7,293 bases of DNA, from contig JAGQRA010000277.1 in the NCBI GenBank assembly GCA_020425885.1, forward strand, positions 1-7,293, read 5' to 3'. The stretch comes from Planctomycetota bacterium. Its GTDB lineage: Bacteria > Planctomycetota > UBA1135 > UBA2386. The position numbers and the translations under genes are program-made. The notes below the pieces were generated by a model. That model did no database searches, had not been told where the DNA came from, and was given only the letters and a program-made list of their open reading frames with translations. The first letter of the stretch is position 1, and each line of letters begins with the position of its first letter. Shown here piece after piece: positions 5,873 to 7,293 of this stretch.

Positions 5873-6472
5873 CTACTTGCCGCCGCCCATGCGGACCGAC
5901 TTCTCCAGGCTGGAGAACTTCGGGTAGCGGCGCGACAGCAGATCGTACGTCCCCGGTTGCTCCCAACCCTCCATCTCGGCTTCCTCTTGCCAGCGCAGCT
6001 GCGTGGCAACCAGGGCCTGCCACTCGTCGAGCAAGGTCTTGGCCTTGGCCTGCGCCTCACGGGCACCGCTGTTGTCGCCGGCCGTGCGCTTCTTGACTCC
6101 CTCGTTGTAGTGCGTCTTGGCCTCGGCCAGCAGCTGGTCGAGCTTGCTCAGGGTCTCCTGGGTCAGCTCCGGCGCGGGGCGATCGGGCTTCTTGCCCGCC
6201 TTCGGGGTGCCGACCTGGACCGGCGCCGACGATGCGCCGCCGGCGGGCGAGGCGGCCGGCGGCGCGACCGCAGGTGTGTCGGCCTTCTCGTCCCCACCAC
6301 CGCGCATCATGACGACCAGGATGATGACGATGGCGATGGCCCCGGCCCCTATCATCACCATCATCTGGGACGAGTCGTTGGACGAGCCCGAGCCCCGGGA
6401 GCTGCGCGAGCGGCCACCGGAACCGGCACGGGAGCCGGCCGAAGAGCGAGAACGGTTGCTTGATGAGGCCAT
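5873..6472 (-). CDS. Single-pass membrane protein with Ser/Arg-rich N-terminus
   Basis: I do not recognise a family for this 199-residue protein. Residues 1-36 are low complexity, almost all Ser, Arg and Gly (SSSNRSRSSAGSRAGSGGRS pattern), with no signal peptide. Residues 37-56 form one hydrophobic helix (MMVMIGAGAIAIVIILVVMM). Residues 57-101 are an Ala/Pro-rich linker, and 102-166 are helical and charged (KLDQLLAEAKTHYNEGVKKR, REAQAKAKTLLDEW), resembling a TPR-like or coiled-coil hairpin. The tail (167-199) is aromatic and basic. The Arg-rich N-terminus suggests it stays in the cytoplasm with the helical part outside. No Shine-Dalgarno precedes ATG 6472, but the next ATG codons lie inside the membrane helix. 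It sits 72 bases after the methyltransferase stop and 16 bases before the TIM-barrel gene. An envelope-anchoring or scaffolding role is inference only. Confidence 0.78.
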   Translation of the reverse strand: MASSSNRSRSSAGSRAGSGGRSRSSRGSGSSNDSSQMMVMIGAGAIAIVIILVVMMRGGGDEKADTPAVAPPAASPAGGASSAPVQVGTPKAGKKPDRPAPELTQETLSKLDQLLAEAKTHYNEGVKKRTAGDNSGAREAQAKAKTLLDEWQALVATQLRWQEEAEMEGWEQPGTYDLLSRRYPKFSSLEKSVRMGGGK

Positions 6473-6504
6473 TGGATCGAGGGGCGTAGCGTTCTACCGC
6501 GCCC

Positions 6505-6530
6505 GGCATCGGGTCGGAAGACCCGCTGCC
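6505..6530 (-). terminator. Hairpin between methyltransferase and membrane protein genes
   Basis: A stem of CGGGTC (6510-6515) with GACCCG (6520-6525) closes a 4-base loop (GGAA on plus, TTCC on minus). After one mismatch, GGCA (6505-6508) pairs with TGCC (6527-6530), giving 10 pairs in all. It is in the 72-base gap after the minus-strand methyltransferase stop. No T-run follows, so it may be an attenuator, an RNA-stabilising or processing hairpin, or an atypical terminator. Confidence 0.4.
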
Positions 6531-6544
6531 AGAACAGGGCCCTT

Positions 6545-7293
6545 TCAGCCGCCGGACCGGCCGCGACGGATCACGGCGAAGTAGCCGCCGTCGCGGCTGC
6601 CGGCCAGCGGCAGGGTCAGCTCGCTGCGCACGACTTCGAAGCCGCCGTCGAGGCTCGCATCGGCGAGAACGGCCGCCACCACCGCCTCGTTCTCCTCGCG
6701 ATCGATCGAGCAGGTCGAGTAGACGGCGTGGCCTCCGGGCAGGACCAGCCGCAACGCCCGGTGCAACAGCTTGCGCTGCAGCTCGGCCATGCCCTCGATC
6801 GCGGCGGCGGTGATGCGGCGACGGACCTCGACGCGCCGGCCGAGCACACCACTGTTCGAACACGGCACGTCGGCGAGGACCGCCTCCGCCGGCGGCAGAT
6901 CCTCGGGCCGCGTCACCAGACGCACGACCTCGCCGAGCTGCATGCGGGCCACGTTCTCGGCGATGCGAAGCCGCCGCCGCTCATCGGGGTCGAACGCGTA
7001 GACGCGGCCGCCGGGCCGCACCTTGCCGGCCAGCCAGGTCGTCTTGGTGCCGGGGGCCGCGCAGAGATCGACGACCGCGGCGCCGGGCCCGCACGGCACG
7101 GCTTCCGCAGCGGCAAGTGCGGTCGGATCCTGGGCAACGAACCGACCCGTCCGGAACGGCTCGGTGCCGAACGGTGATTCCCCCCCGGTCCACCGCAGCA
7201 CACCGGCTGCCTCGACGGGTTCGACCTCGACACCGGCGGCCCCGAGGGCCGCCAGCAGCGTCGCACCATCGACTCCATGGTTCGGCCGCAGGA
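6545..7293 (-). CDS. RsmB/NOP2/Sun-family RNA (cytosine-5) methyltransferase, N-terminus beyond right edge
   Basis: The frame is open from the right edge to TGA at 6545, giving 248 visible C-terminal residues of a SAM-dependent RNA m5C methyltransferase. Motifs, numbered from the first visible codon: LRPNHGVDGATLLAAL (1-16), the start of the PUA-like/N1-linked region; FVAQDPTALAAAEA; VVDLCAAPGTKTTWLAGK (73-90), the SAM-binding loop; YAFDPDERR with Asp101 contacting SAM; DVPCSNSGVLGRR (141-153), motif IV with Cys144; and VYSTCSIDREENE (190-202), motif VI with Cys194, the expected nucleophile. The protein ends with GGYFAVIRRGR. Both catalytic cysteines are present, so it should be active, most likely on 16S rRNA as in RsmB (C967 in E. 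coli), although RsmF-type or other targets are possible. Whether an NusB-like N-terminal domain exists cannot be seen. It is the first visible gene of the minus-strand cluster. Confidence 0.92.
   Translation of the reverse strand, partial: LRPNHGVDGATLLAALGAAGVEVEPVEAAGVLRWTGGESPFGTEPFRTGRFVAQDPTALAAAEAVPCGPGAAVVDLCAAPGTKTTWLAGKVRPGGRVYAFDPDERRRLRIAENVARMQLGEVVRLVTRPEDLPPAEAVLADVPCSNSGVLGRRVEVRRRITAAAIEGMAELQRKLLHRALRLVLPGGHAVYSTCSIDREENEAVVAAVLADASLDGGFEVVRSELTLPLAGSRDGGYFAVIRRGRSGG

Noticed and set aside
5857..6066. 70-residue N-terminal extension of the TIM-barrel protein
   Set aside because: It overlaps the membrane protein gene, is Arg/Pro-rich junk, and the family's first beta strand starts at the Met encoded at 5856.
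1..7293. CRISPR array, tRNA, insertion sequence, attachment site or defence system
   Set aside because: I saw no direct-repeat series, cloverleaf, transposase, integrase or known defence gene on either strand.

Overview
The window is GC-rich bacterial chromosome, densely packed, with strong G/C preference at third codon positions. Several traits suggest Planctomycetota or a neighbouring phylum: a signal peptidase I enlarged by an insertion, a secreted CBM9-like protein, a Ser/Arg-rich single-pass membrane protein, and a Sun-type methyltransferase with a PCSNSG motif. This assignment rests on family resemblance only. I see no rRNA, tRNA, CRISPR array, insertion sequence or phage gene. The content looks like ordinary core and accessory chromosome.

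Region 1 (1-2699, minus strand) is a tight three-gene operon. It starts with a 415-residue signal peptidase I carrying a very large insert. A small CPBP (CAAX-protease-like) membrane protein follows, and then a secreted protein with a CBM9-like fold that runs off the left edge. Both gene junctions can be read as 4-base GTGA stop/start overlaps, which implies translational coupling. The operon joins a signal peptidase variant, an intramembrane-protease relative and an exported protein, so a protein export or envelope role is plausible but not proven.

Region 2 (2700-4607, plus strand) starts from a 219-bp divergent spacer. It encodes a stand-alone DRE-TIM metallolyase of the isopropylmalate/citramalate/homocitrate synthase type without a C-terminal regulatory domain. 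A single-domain histidine phosphotransfer (Hpt) protein with a strong ribosome binding site follows. No histidine kinase or response regulator is visible nearby.

Region 3 (4608-7293, minus strand) converges on the Hpt gene across a short spacer with a GC-rich hairpin. In transcription order it holds an RsmB/NOP2/Sun-family rRNA cytosine methyltransferase (start beyond the right edge), a spacer with a perfect-armed hairpin, a one-TM membrane protein, a sugar-phosphate isomerase/epimerase-like TIM barrel 16 bp downstream, and a small Cys/His-rich putative protein with its own possible promoter.

Nothing here is clearly a previously undescribed system. The items most worth following up are the signal peptidase insert, the CPBP protein that keeps EExxxR but appears to lack the metal-binding histidines, the hybrid-motif metallolyase and the small Cys/His protein.
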